Source: Artocarpus heterophyllus (Eukaryota; Streptophyta; Magnoliopsida; Rosales; Moraceae). Taken from it: a stretch of 64,000 nucleotides of DNA. Location of the stretch: NCBI GenBank assembly GCA_025403435.1, contig CM046354.1:34437533-34501532 (forward strand), given 5' to 3'. The position numbers were made by a program, and so were the translations under genes. This document shows positions 11,174 through 22,756 of this stretch, one piece after another (positions within the stretch are counted from its first letter, which is position 1; each line of letters begins with the position of its first letter). The notes under the pieces were generated by a model. The model was given only the letters and a program-made list of their open reading frames with translations, had not been told where the DNA came from and did no database searches.

Positions 11174-11740
11174 TTTCCATTTCAGTTACTTTCCCATTTT
11201 GAGGCGACACATGGCGAGAAGAATCAGTTTTGACCTTTTAATGTCTAGTTTCCTTTTTTCCGTTTCTGGTATTTCTATTATTGTAAGGCTTTTAAGCCAT
11301 TAAGGGAACTTTCCTTATTTAGTCTAGATTTGACTTTTGTTAAATGAGTTTCCCGAAATTTCCATGGGAATTAGGGGCTGAAAATTCGCATAGGAACCCC
11401 TATATAATTGTAACGAATTTCAATCAATGGAGACAAGTAATAACACATAATTTTGAGGTTTAATTCTCTTTAGTTCCTAAACGAACTATTCGAACTTATC
11501 GGAAATTTCCGTGGCGTTCATTGACTTATCAATCAGTCCATCCATAGCTGATTGTGGCGTCCTCACATACCAAGACTTATCAATTGGTCTCTCCATAGCT
11601 GATTGTGGCGTCCTCACATACCAAGGTTCGTGCTTCTTGTTGGGCATCGGGTCGCGGTTCCATCCAAAACCGGTTAGAAATTTGATCTTGGAAACCACTT
11701 TTGGTTAGAGTCGCGTCAGCTCTTGGCGTGGTTCGTATCA
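10942..11740 (+). mobile_element. CRM 3' LTR
   Basis: 799 bp, collinear with the 5' LTR at an offset of 6021. About six substitutions were seen by eye, including the G/A at AGCAC(G/A)TGGG and the C/T at GGT(C/T)CGG; four of the six are C/T. The first 232 bp encode the end of the polyprotein. Confidence 0.95.
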
Positions 11741-11745
11741 GAACA
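11741..11745. repeat. TSD GAACA, right (CRM element)
   Basis: Exact copy of the pentamer at 4916-4920, directly after the 3' LTR CA end. Confidence 0.95.
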
Positions 11746-12578
11746 GGAAAATCATTGTGTAAAAATTTAGAGTTTTACATCCTTCCCTCCTTCTAAGGGT
11801 TTCATCCTTGAAATATGTGTAATAATGAATATGTTGAGAAATTTCTAATTCTTTGTCTTAACATTCTTTTTTTTTTCAAATGAAAATTTCTTCAAAAATC
11901 ATGCGTAATTAAAGTCTGCACACATCCAACTAACGATACAATATGCAAGGTTTGAATTCTCTTCTTGCCTCTCTATCTATTATCCTTCGTAGGAGTATAA
12001 ATCTAAGTACAACATTAATTCTCTCTCTTTTCTTTATATCTCACATTTCATGTATCTAAACTTGTCTTTAATCACATACCAAAAGAGAATTGTACTCTAG
12101 GAACTCTTTACTCTAAAATATACAAATGATCCAAAAATATTCAAATTTAACTTTAAGATACAGAAAAACATCATGTGCTCTAATAAAGCTACTAGTACAT
12201 CCCCTTATGCATGAAATCACCAATCCCAATTATAACAGTGAAAATACCCCATACTTGAAGCTTGACTTTCTTTCCTACAATTTTCATAATAGAATACTAA
12301 ACATTGCTTCTGAAAGATCATGCATCATCATAAAAATTTTAGGCTTACTCTATCACTTTGTTCCATAATTTTCTCAACCAATATCCTCTTAAAAAAATAA
12401 TAATCTGATATTTAATTCTAGTCTTCTGCATTAATAATTGGAGAATACTCTATTAAAGTCTCTACTAATTGAAAGGTTATCCATAAAAGGAATTAGTTAT
12501 GGACCATTTAATTTGCTAGAATATTATCATAAATAATTTTCTCCTAAAATTAATCCTCACTAAGACTCAAACATTCAT
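11746..12578. other. Degenerate AT-rich region, no gene recognised
   Basis: This is the continuation of the DNA into which CRM inserted. TTTTACATCCTTCCCTCC at 11773-11790, followed by TTCATCCTTGAAAT, again resembles the LTR-end plus PPT pattern of a minus-strand gypsy element. It suggests an old gypsy tail, but no domain can be read with confidence. The 80-codon frame at 12126-12368 looks like chance. Confidence 0.3.
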
Positions 12579-12590
12579 CACTATAACAAA
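12579..12590 (+). repeat. CACTA left terminal inverted repeat
   Basis: CACTATAACAAA matches the CACTA consensus. A 3-bp target duplication would be CAT (12576-12578), but the right end is absent, so it cannot be confirmed. Confidence 0.8.
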
Positions 12591-12835
12591 TTTGAGATTA
12601 TACGACCCTTACTTAATGACCGTTTCACAAAAACTATTGTGATAAGGGGAAAAAATGTGGGGATTTACGCTCGCAAAGATGAAAACCGTTGTGTTAGTGA
12701 CGGAGTCTACCGCAACATTTTCTAAAAAACTATTGTGGTATGGAGAACATACCACGATGGTTTTTTAGAAAGCCGCCATGATAGACCCTGACCATACCAC
12801 GATAGTTTTTCTCAAAAGCTGTCGGGGTAGCTCAC
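12591..12835. repeat. CACTA subterminal repeats
   Basis: Several direct and inverted copies of a 10-15 bp motif occur, for example ACTATTGTGATA, CCGTTGTGTTA, ACTATTGTGGTATGG and the inverted ACCACGATGGTTTTT and ACCACGATAGTTTTT. Such clusters next to a CACTA terminus are the usual binding sites of the element's DNA-binding protein. Confidence 0.8.
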
Positions 12836-13245
12836 TTAAAACCCTTTTTCCCACCTAAACAATTAGACGCAAGTCATAAACTCACCTCTCAAATATGAAC
12901 ACAGACCACTCCAAACTACTTTCACCATCCCTCTCTGCCTCCACACTCGTTAATCTCCTCCTTAATTGTAATATTTAATTAGAAATTGATAAATTATTGT
13001 TGATTTTATTGTGTAATATGAATTTGATAAATTTTTGTTTATTTTGTTGTTTAATCTGTGTTTATTATATTGTGGATCATGGTTATGATTTATTTGTTTT
13101 ATGATGGGTATGTGTAATTATTTTATGATGGGTGAATATTTTTGTACATGTTTTATGATTAGAATATATATGGTGGGAATGTATATAATTTTTGAATTTA
13201 ATTTGAACTGAATATTTGCTATTTATTATTTTGATTTAGGACTTG

Positions 13246-15943
13246 TGAAATGGATAGGAAATGGATATGGGATTTTTGATTGTTTAGAAAATATGTGAAT
13301 GGTGTAGAAGAGTTCTTGGATTTTAGCAAAAGTCATGCCAATGGTGATCAAATTCGGTGTCCTCGTGTTCAATGTGGAAACCATAGATTGCATCCAATTA
13401 TAGTTGTTAGAGGACATTTATTTTGAAATGGAATTATGAGTAGTTATCAAACATAGCATTTTCATAGCGAGTCTAATTTAAATCCAACTTTAATAAGTAA
13501 AGAAAGGGAAGCTATTGTGGAGGATAATATGGATGATCACGATGATATGGTTGACTTGGTCAATGATTTGGAAGAACACTTATTGCACCGTCTAGATTTA
13601 TTTGAGGCTATGATGAATGATGCTGAGACACACGTGTATGAGGGGTGTACCAATTTCACCAAATTGTTCGCTTTAGTTGGATTATGGAATTTGAAAACGT
13701 CAAGTAGGGGGGTCAAATTCTTGTTTCACAAAGCTTTTGGAATTTTTTGGAAGGCTTTTACTAGAGGGTAATAAATTACTAACTAGTATGTATAAGGCTA
13801 AAAAGACTTTGAGCACTTTGGGAATAGAGTATGAGAAAATTCATGCTTGTAAAAATGATTGTGTTCTTTATAAGAATTAGCATGAGGACGAGAATTATTG
13901 TTTGGTTTGTCAACAAGCAATGTAGAAGAAAGGAAATGAGCCAAAAGACAGTAAGAATGGAGTGCCAAATATAGTGTTACGGTACATTCCACCGATACCA
14001 TGTTTGAGGCATTTATTCGAAAACCCAAAACATGCCAAGAATTTGACATGGCATCATGACAAATGGGTCGATGATGGTATGCTTAGACACCTAGTGGATT
14101 CACCATAATGGAAGATTTTTGAAGCTCATCATCCCAACTTTAGTGCGGATCCAAGAAATATACATTTTGCTTTGTCGACGGATGGACTGAACCCACATGG
14201 TAACATGAGTAGTAGGCATAGCACTTGGGCTGTAATACTTGTTAACTATAATCTCCCTCCAAAGATGTGCATGAAGTGGAAGTTTCTATTGTTGTCTTGA
14301 TTGATTTCAGGTCCTCAACAACCAGACAATGACATTGATATATATTTGGCGCTGTTAATCAATGACCTAAAAAACTTGTGGGAAAATGAAGTCGAAGTTA
14401 GAGATGTTTACCAAGAAGAAACGTTCATAGTCCGTGCAATGTTGATATGGACAATTAATGACTTCCCCACATAAGGCAATTTATCTCGTTATTCAGTGAA
14501 GAGTTTGATTGGTTGTCTTATTTGCATGATGGAAATGTCTCAGAAACGGTTGAAGAATGGTAAAAAAACCATTTTTCTTGGTCATAGAAGATGGTTGCCA
14601 AGAGATTATCATTACTGCAAACAAAAGAAAGCCTTTGATGGCAATAGTGAAGAAAGAGAGCCTCCTCGTCCTTTAACAGATGAACAAATATTTGAAATGG
14701 TAAAAGAAATTGGAGTGGTATTTGGGAAGAGAAAGTGAGGTAAGGACGAGCCGCCATTTGATGGACCATGGAAAAAATGATCAATTTTTTTGATCTTCCA
14801 TACTGGAAGACACTTTTTGTTTGTCATTGCTTCGACGTTATTCGTATTGACAAAAATGTTTATGAATCCATAGTTGGCATGTTGCTTGACATTTCGGGCA
14901 AGACTAAGGATGGCAAAAAGCTCGCTTGGATCTCATGGAAATGGTGATCAGGCCTAATTTGTTTCCTAGGGAAAGAAGGAACCGCACTTACTTACCTCTG
15001 GTAAAGCACATGTTATCAAAAGCAGAAAAGAGAAAGCTTTGTGAATGGCTTGCTTTGTTGAAAGTGCCAGACGGCTATTCTTTAAACTTTAAAAAGTTGG
15101 TGTCAATGAAGGATTTGAAACGTATAAGCATGACAACACACGATTGTCATGCGTTGATGTAGCAAGTACTACCACTTGCTTTGCGGGGAATTCTAACAAA
15201 GGATGTGAGATTTACAATTACTAAGTTGTGTTCATTCTTCAATTTAATATGCACCAAGGTAATTGATCCACTTATGTTAGATTCACTGCAATCGGAGTTG
15301 GTGCAAACCTTATGCAAGCTTGAGAAGTATTTTCCTCTGGCATTTTTTAACATCATGATTCATCTAACAGTGCACTTAGTACATGAAGTAAAGTTATGTG
15401 GACCGATATATTTGAGAGGGATGTACCCATTCGAAAGATATATGATGGTTTTGAAGGGCTATGTGAAGAACCGAAATAGGCCAGAGGGATGTATTGTAGA
15501 AAGTTACATAGTTGAGGAATCGGTTGAATTTTGCCCCGAGAACTTGTCTAATGCGGAAGCAATTGGGGTGCTAAAGACTATAAATATTGAGGCTCAAGGA
15601 CTATCTATCGACAATCCTTTCTTAGTAAATTGACAAGAATTGGAGCAAGCTTGTCTTTATGTCTTGCACAATGCTAATGCAGTGGAGCCTTTCATTGAGC
15701 TGCACATGAATGAATTAAAAAAGCAAACCCAAAAGGAGCAAGAAATTAGAAGTGGTTGAAAGATGAACACAACTGGACCTTTCAATTGTGGATCAGAGCA
15801 TGCGTCTATGGCAAGTGCTCCACATCACAAGATGGAGGCATGTCACAAGACTTGAAGAATCTAGCTAGAGGACTGTCGTTAGTAGTTACAAGGTATACGT
15901 CATATTACATAAATGGTTACACTTTCTACACTCATGAAAGAGA
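13246..15943 (+). pseudogene. CACTA TNP2-type transposase, decayed
   Basis: The translated pieces line up with plant CACTA transposases. 13246-13430 is the transposase-associated domain, with the RCPRVQCGN Cys motif. About 13780-14740 is TNP2: an IHACKNDCVLY motif, WHHDKWVDDGMLRH, and STDGLNPHGNMS around a likely catalytic Asp. About 14750-15630 is the DUF4218 region, with PLVKHMLSKAEK, THDCHALM and GPIYLRGMYPFERYM. About 15750-15943 is the start of DUF4216, with YYINGYTFYT. The frame is broken by many stops (for example at 13273, 13423, 14106 and 14472) and by frameshifts near 14740-14930 and 15740. An intact protein would cut and paste the element in the nucleus. This copy cannot. Confidence 0.85.
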
Positions 15944-17298
15944 TATTAGACATGTATTCCCTAAAGAGTAAAAATGTAATATGTTTTTGGAGACTTTTTT
16001 GTCAATAAAGAATTTATTTATTATTTATATACCAAATATTGTTCTCTTTATATTCATATTTGTTGCATGTATGATAAGCAAATAAAAGTCTGAGACTGTC
16101 GGTCTAAACCTTTTAAGAATCAGGCATATGATGGACAGATTATGATTCTAAGGGTTACGGTCTAATTCATAAGATCCGTAATCGAAGGAATAAAGTTGGG
16201 TGCTTAATTCATGCAAAGATTTTTATGTTGTTTATATCCCTATCGGGAGATGGTTTGTCTTGGCCATCAAAGGTGGACTCCATGAATAGAAACATTGGTG
16301 CATTGTCATAGGTGACTTAATTTGGATTAATAGTTCTGTCTCGATCAATTGATTCATTTTAGACAATCACATGTATTGTATCTTTCCACAAATTAGTGAC
16401 TTATGTCAAATTATTAGATTGACTAAAATTCAAGTTAATTGGACTTAATAATTCATGTTACTTTGCTAGTTGAATTAATTCTATAATTAATTTAAGATAA
16501 ACATGTTCGTTTATTAGTTGAATTAATTTGAGATAAATATGTTGAATTATTTTAAATAATATCTTATTTGTATAGGTTTATTGGCATATGATTATTTTAA
16601 TAAGATAATTTCTCTATTAAGTTATTTGAATTAAAATTGAGACTCTATCAAAGATACCTAGAACTAATAAGATAGGAATTATCCAATAGGTTGAGATAGC
16701 ATCTATCGGATCATCCTTGGATCTGAATCAAATTCAAATCAGGTATCTACGATGGCGCGGTTGACCGTGCCTTTGTATCGTAGTCAGCCGTGGCTATTAG
16801 ACTCTCAGTCTGATTACGTGGATTCAAATTTGAAACTAATTCAAACTTGAATTTTGAGGCCTTATCTGATAATGATTGACCCCAAGTCTGACCTCTATGA
16901 ATAGAGAATGACTTCTCTTTGTTATTTAGATCAGTTGAGAAATCTAGAGTGAGAACTCTGCCGGTGAGACTCTGAAACTCCCTAAAGAGCTGTTGTTCAT
17001 AAATCACAAACTATAGCTTTGGGTCTTTCTCAATTGGTTGGAAGGAGACCCACCTGTGGAAGAGCTATAAAAGTGTGCCCACACATACACCGGTCCTGTG
17101 TAAAGAATAGTAAAGAAGGCTAGTTGGTTAAGGTCCTTCTACAACATCCTTTCTCTTCTATTGATTATAGGAGCTTTTCGACAAACAAGGTTAGTAAGAT
17201 CTAGTTAATTTATGCATATAGCGTGTTAAACTTGTGTTTTAGTAAATAGTCTAGTATAAAATATTTTTGAAATTTCATTGCATACTACTTTTCTAACA
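15944..17298 (+). mobile_element. Copia A 5' LTR (internally deleted)
   Basis: It begins TATTAGACATG, against the family start TGTTAGACATG, and ends TTCTAACA. It is 1355 bp against ~2000 bp in other copies. About 600 bp are missing near 16384, where the sequence jumps from GTATTGTATCTT to a segment ending AATTAGTGACTTATGTC. The TATA position is mutated (CTCTATGAATAGAG near 16890). Confidence 0.85.
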
Positions 17299-18941
17299 AT
17301 TGGTATCAGAGCTAGACTTTTACATAAATTTATGAGTTTGTAATCATGCTATATGCATAAATTATGTGAACTTGATCTCTCCTATGCTTAAATTTAATTT
17401 TTACATAGTTGGCACCCTAGGCTTCTATCTATATTTTTATGTTGTCATGAATTATATAGTGAATGTCTATTAATTAATTATGGTTGATTAAATTATTATT
17501 TATTTATTAATTAATTAATTAATTTATGCCAGTTATAGTTTCTTAAAAATTAGAATGTGTATCTAAGTTTTTCATGTAATTAGATGGCAAACTATCATCT
17601 CTGTCTAGTGTTTATTATTTAATTTTAAATTTGTAAGAATTTTATAACTAAATAATTATTCAGAGAAGGCGGATCTAGAAGATGGATGATAGTGTTCCAC
17701 AGGTATTTCTTGGGTCTCTAATTTTATTTTTTTGAATTGTTGAAAATAAAATCAGAAAACTAACCTTAAATTTATTTTCATTTTCTAAAAATTTTGCTCA
17801 GGTGACGGCATGGTTAACCGTGATACACATAGTGCAGCCGACTGCGGCTGCACAAGGCAGAATGGTGGCTCTGGCGGTAGGCCGAACTTTTGAATTCGAT
17901 AGGCCGACTATGGATGGGCGGTCGACCACGATATATATACCGTGGTTGATCGCATCATAAGCAGGCCGAATTTAAAAATCGGATAGGTTGACGGAGAGCT
18001 GTGTTTTTTGGGAAAAAGTGGGTTTTTCAGTGTTGTTTTGATTTTTTTTTAGAACAACTCTAAGAAATATTAAATTTGATATGATCGAAAATATGAAGTA
18101 TTCGATCTATGTGGGATTAAAGACTTGAAGATGGACATTACATGAAGAAGGATACAATTTGAAGATTCAAGGATGAAGAATTAATAATATTTTTTGATTA
18201 ATCTCTTTTAATCTTTATTTTCTATTATCTAGGGTGGAATCATATTATTACAGTTATTTATTATTATTTTACTTGTGGCCTTGCATGATTGTTTTGCTTA
18301 TTTGCATTATAATATGATTTGCCATGTATATAGATAACATATCATATAGAATAGGGATTGCTGCTCATTTAAAATTATTGATGCATGTTCTTAAAATAAA
18401 ACCTTGATTTCAAAAGAATGAGTGGGAGAAAGTTTTTGAAGAGACCCTCCATCATTGGTCCATAGGTAGTATATGGTTGTTCTGACCCCAAGGAAGGGAT
18501 TTTATCATGCACTGGATTGGGTCTCTAAGAGGATAACTTACTTTAGTCTGGTTTATAGTTGATCACCCCAAGGTGACGATATTAAACCATGGATAAAGCA
18601 GTTGAAACGATGGTTATACACTCATGTTAATTTTATTATTAACTTCCCCTAAGAGCTCTGTTAATAAAATTAATAGATAAAAAAATGATTATTAATATAT
18701 GTTAGATCATACAGGTCCTGGATGGCATACATTAATGAGGAGGGGATCCATGTTCCTAATTAAATTTGGTAAGTCTTCCCAAGGCAGCTTGTTAAATCTT
18801 GAGTTGGAAATTATTGTTGTAAGGTTACGATTTTTTCAAGGTTTTGACTCATAAACACATTTGTGTATTTTACATAATTGTGTAATCTTACTAAACTGCT
18901 ATTATGTTTGCTTATGTTTGGTATAGGATTCATTATTGTAG
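17190..18941 (+). other. Candidate leader intron of copia A
   Basis: The donor reads AACAAG followed by GTTAGTAAGATC at 17190. The acceptor TTATTGTAG ends at 18941, and ATTAAAAATG begins the gag frame. The donor lies in the LTR before the PBS (17301), so splicing would remove the PBS and the whole leader. Donor and acceptor are kept in M1 and M2, and the donor also in the other LTRs. Inferred, not shown by RNA. Confidence 0.5.
17301..17312 (+). other. Primer-binding site, copia A
   Basis: TGGTATCAGAGC, complementary to initiator tRNA-Met, two bases after the LTR end. Confidence 0.92.
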
Positions 18942-18948
18942 ATTAAAA
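17313..18948 (+). other. Copia A 5' leader
   Basis: Long untranslated leader without recognisable protein. A decayed version of the GC-rich minisatellite occurs at about 17800-17995 (for example GTAGGCCGAAC, ATAGGCCGAC, GCAGGCCGAAT). Confidence 0.75.
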
Positions 18949-21900
18949 ATGTCTAAAAATGCTTTATCTTTGATACTTGACAAACACCAATCAACCGGAG
19001 AAAATTTTAATGGTTGAAAATAGATCCTAAATATTGTCATATCCTTTGACAAGCTGACATTCGTGTTAACCACACCATGTTCTCCCAAGCCTATGGGAGA
19101 TTCCACTAATGAGCAAATCTAAGCGTATGATTGCTGGAAAGATGCTAATGATTAGGCCCGCTGCTATGTTATAGCCAGCTTGAATAACGTGCGGCAGGCT
19201 CAACATGAAGATTATGAGACTACGAAGTAGATCTTGGATAATCTTAAAGACATGTTTGGAGGCCAGGCCCTAACAAAGCGACAAGGGGCACTTTGGAAAC
19301 TTCTAAACTACAAGAAAAGACCAAGGACATCTGTGAAGGAGCATATGATGTTAGTCATGGGCTACCTTGCCGAGGCTCAAGCCCATGGAGTCGATATCGA
19401 TGCTGGGTCATAGATGACTATGGTTTTTCAGACTCTATCAAAGGAGTTCATCTCGTTTAGAGCTCACTTGAGCAATAGACAGGATGTGGCCTTAACTGAG
19501 TTGATAAAGCGGTTATAGGAGTTTGAAAATCTGGTCAAGGAAACTCCTGCTTATGGAGAGATTAACTTAGCAGGTGCATCTGGTTTCAATCCTAATCCAT
19601 GGAACAGAAGGAAGCAAAAGGCTGAGAATGGAAAGTTTGGGCAAATAAAGAAGAATTACGAGGACTTCCTTTCTAAAGGAGATAGGTGTGATCTTTTGGA
19701 AACTTGTTTAGTTAAAGAATCAGGTGTCAAATGGGTCATAGATTCTAGAGCAACTAATCATATTTGTATTTCTCTAGAGGGATTTTAGGAAAAGTTTACT
19801 ATGTGAAAACTTCAAGTTTTGAAAGGGCGATGGATCTTAGTGTTGGCTAAAGTAGTGGGAGATGTCCATCTTTATTTTGATAATTATAGGAGTTTAGTTT
19901 TATGAGATTGGTTTCATGTTTCTAAACTCAAAAGGAATTTGATATCTGTAGCTTGTTTATTTAAAGATTCTATTCAGTTTCTTTTAATAAAAAAATGGTG
20001 ATTCATAAAAACAAATCTTTTATCTGTGATGGATGGATGCAAAACAACCTATATTTTATCAAACCTAAGATGAACTCTCTGCTACACACTGAGGTTAATG
20101 ATAATAACTCTAAAAGACTTAAGACGTCTCACTCTAATGCAACTTAACTTTGGCATTTGTGATTAGGTTACATTAGCTTGAATAGGATTCAAAGGTTGAA
20201 AAGGGATAGACCTTCAAGTCACTTAAAGGTGGAATTTATACCACGATGTGAATCTTGTTTGGAGGGCAAAATGACCAAAAGACCACTCAGGTCTAAGGAT
20301 AATAAGGCCAAAGGGGTTATGAAACTTGTGCATAGTGATGTTTGCTGATCTATGAAAATTAGGGCAAGAGGTGGGTATGAGTACTTTGTCACTTTTTCTA
20401 ATGATTACTCTAGTTATGGATATGTGTACTTGATGCACCACAAAAGTGAAACTTATGAGAAGTTTAGGGAGTTTTGGGCTGAAGTGAAAAAGCAATTGGG
20501 TAGACCCATAAAGGCACTTCGATCTGATCGAGGTGGTGAATACCTTTTTGTTGAGTTCTTGGGACACTTATTGTAGAATTGGATTTTATCCCATTTAATT
20601 GTGTTGGGCACTCCGCAGTAGAATGGCGTAGTTAAGAGAAGGAATAGGATTTTGTTAGACATGGTTAGGTCCATGATGAGTTATTTATGATTGCCTTTGC
20701 CTTGTAGGGATATGCACTAAAAACTGCATGTTATCTTCTAAGTGATGTGCCTTCAAAATCGATCCCTAGAACTCCTCATGAGTTATGGATGGATAGGAAG
20801 ACATCTTTAAAGCATATTCACGTATAGGGATGTCTGGCTCATGTCTTGTTTAAGGATGCAAATAAGTTGAAAGCACGTTCAAAAGTTTACATATCTGCAA
20901 GATATCCAAAAGGGACTAAAGAGGTTATTTTTATAGCTCAAAGGAAAATAAAGTCATGGTTTCAAACTAATGCAACTTTCTTTGAGGATAGTTACATGAA
21001 CAACTTTAAGCCTTGAAGCAAAGTGGTACTTGAGGTGTTGGCGAGTGATTCGATCACTCTGGGGGTTTTGAATGAAATCGTTCTGATCAGTGTGGAAAAA
21101 CCAACCGTACCTAAGGGGCTTTGGTGTAGTGAGAGGATCAGGCACCAACCTAAGAGGTATATGTTCAATGGTGAGGCCTTCTTGCCTAACCGGATGAGCA
21201 CAACAGGTATCCTTACACTTAAGCAGAGGGTACAGAGGATGTTGATTTGATACTCTGGATAAAGGCCATGAATATAGAGATAAAGTCTATGGAGACTAAT
21301 CGGGTTTGGGAGCTTGTGGATCTTCCCAAAGGGTTAAAACCCATAGGGTGTAAGTGGATCTACAAGAGAAAAAGAGGAGCAGATGGAAATATCGAAACCT
21401 TTAAGGGTAGACTTTTAGCTAGGGGATACACGCAAAAGGAATGAATTGATTACGAGGAAACCTTTTTGCCTGTAACCATGTTTAAATCCATTTGCATTCT
21501 CTTGTTCATAGCTGTCACTCTAAATTATGAGATTTGGTAGATGGATGTCAAGGCGGCTTTCCTAAATGGCTATTTTGATGAGTCCATCTATATAGAGCAA
21601 TCAGAAGAGTTCAAGGATAAGGGTCAGGAGGGTGAGGTTTGTAAGTTGCTAAAGTCAACATATGGACTTAAGCAGGCTTCCCGTCCTTGGAACATAAGAT
21701 TTGATCAAGTGATCAAGACTTATTGGTTCGCACAAAATGTGGAAGAATCATGTGTGTACAAACACATCAAGGATGTGAATGTGGTTTTTCTATTGCTCTA
21801 TGTAGATGACATTATGCTAATTGGCAATGACGTTGGGATGTTGTCATCGGTCAAATATGGTTAACCAAGCAGTTTGACGTGAAGGACTTGGGTGAGGCCA

Positions 21901-22735
21901 ACTTTGTTCTAGGTACAAGAACTTTTAAGATAGGAAGAACAAAATGATAGCTTTGTCCCAGGCCAGCTACATAGATATGATTCTCAGAAGGTTTGAAAAG
22001 TAGAATTCTGAGAAAGGTGGGCAACCATCTAGGTCTAAAATTACTCTTTCTAAGAAAGCCTCTCCAAAGTCTGATGAAGAAAGAGAACACATGAAGAAGG
22101 TGCCTTATGCTTCGTAGTGGGTAGTCTCATGTATGCGAATGTTTGCACATGACTAGATATTTGTTGTAAGGTCAAGATTGTAAGTCGATTTCAGGCGGAT
22201 CTGGGATCAAACCATTTGGTTGTAGTCAAGCATTTTTCAAGTACTTGAGGGTATATGTTTGCGTATTTAGTTGAGGACTTAACTCCTCTAGGATACACTG
22301 ATTTGGATTTCCAATCTTGTCTGGATTTGAGGAATCGACTTCTAGTTTTGTGTTTACTCTAGGCGAAGGTGCCATTAGTTGGAGAAGTGTGAAGCAAGAT
22401 TTTACTTCGGATTTAACAATGGAGGCCAAGTATGTGGCAGCTAGTAATACTTCGAAAGAAGCAGTATGGCTGCACAAGTTCCTTGGGGATCTTGAGGTAG
22501 TTTGTAGAATGGATAAAGTGATATCACTGTATTGTGATAACACTAAAGTGGCAGCTAATCCTAAGGAATCAAGATTTCAAAAGAAAAGTAAGCATATTGA
22601 TTGAAAGTATCGTGTGATAAAGGACTTCATAGAAGGGAGACATGTTACAATGTAAATGTGGAAATATGTTTGATTGAGTCAGAGGACATTATGGCCTATT
22701 GAGGCAATGGGGCTGCGTGACGTATCACATTTACT
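18949..22735 (+). pseudogene. Copia A gag-pol, decayed
   Basis: ATG 18949 starts MSKNALSLILDK, the family gag N-terminus. Domains in order: gag (to ~19560); protease near 19733, reading WVIDSRATNH with the active-site DSG changed to DSR; gag-pre-integrase (~19980-20260); integrase core (~20330-20690), with LRSDRGGEY kept but the catalytic Glu before RRNR replaced by Lys; reverse transcriptase (~21247-21864), with VKAAFLNG and an intact YVDD; RNase H (~22317-22604), with YCDNT and KSKHID. Many stops and small frameshifts separate these blocks, and the zinc knuckle region is deleted. It is a dead copy. Confidence 0.9.
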
Positions 22736-22756
22736 CACTTAGTATAAGTGGGAAAT

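Larger units (their letters stand above)
4921..11740 (+). mobile_element. Complete CRM-like Ty3/gypsy chromovirus
   Basis: This is a structurally complete LTR retrotransposon of 6820 bp: 799-bp LTRs at each end (4921-5719 and 10942-11740), PBS, a single gag-pol frame (6335-11173), PPT and 5-bp TSD GAACA. The two LTRs have equal length and differ at about 6 positions by eye (0.75%). That is consistent with a recent insertion, roughly 0.3 million years if the commonly used grass rate of 1.3e-8 applies, which is an assumption. The polyprotein resembles the CRM clade: an HFG-type integrase zinc finger, an IGPVTRARAK-like C-terminus, no recognisable classical chromodomain, and a reading frame that enters the 3' LTR. 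Two in-frame stops make this copy non-autonomous. Confidence 0.93.
12579..15943 (+). mobile_element. CACTA (En/Spm-type) DNA transposon, right end lost
   Basis: The left end begins CACTATAACAAA, a canonical CACTA terminal inverted repeat. About 250 bp of subterminal repeats and a decayed TNP2-family transposase on the plus strand follow. The element stops at about 15943, where a copia LTR starts. I found neither the matching right terminal repeat nor the rest of the DUF4216 region beyond the copia array at 54545, so the right end has been deleted or lies elsewhere. Confidence 0.85.
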
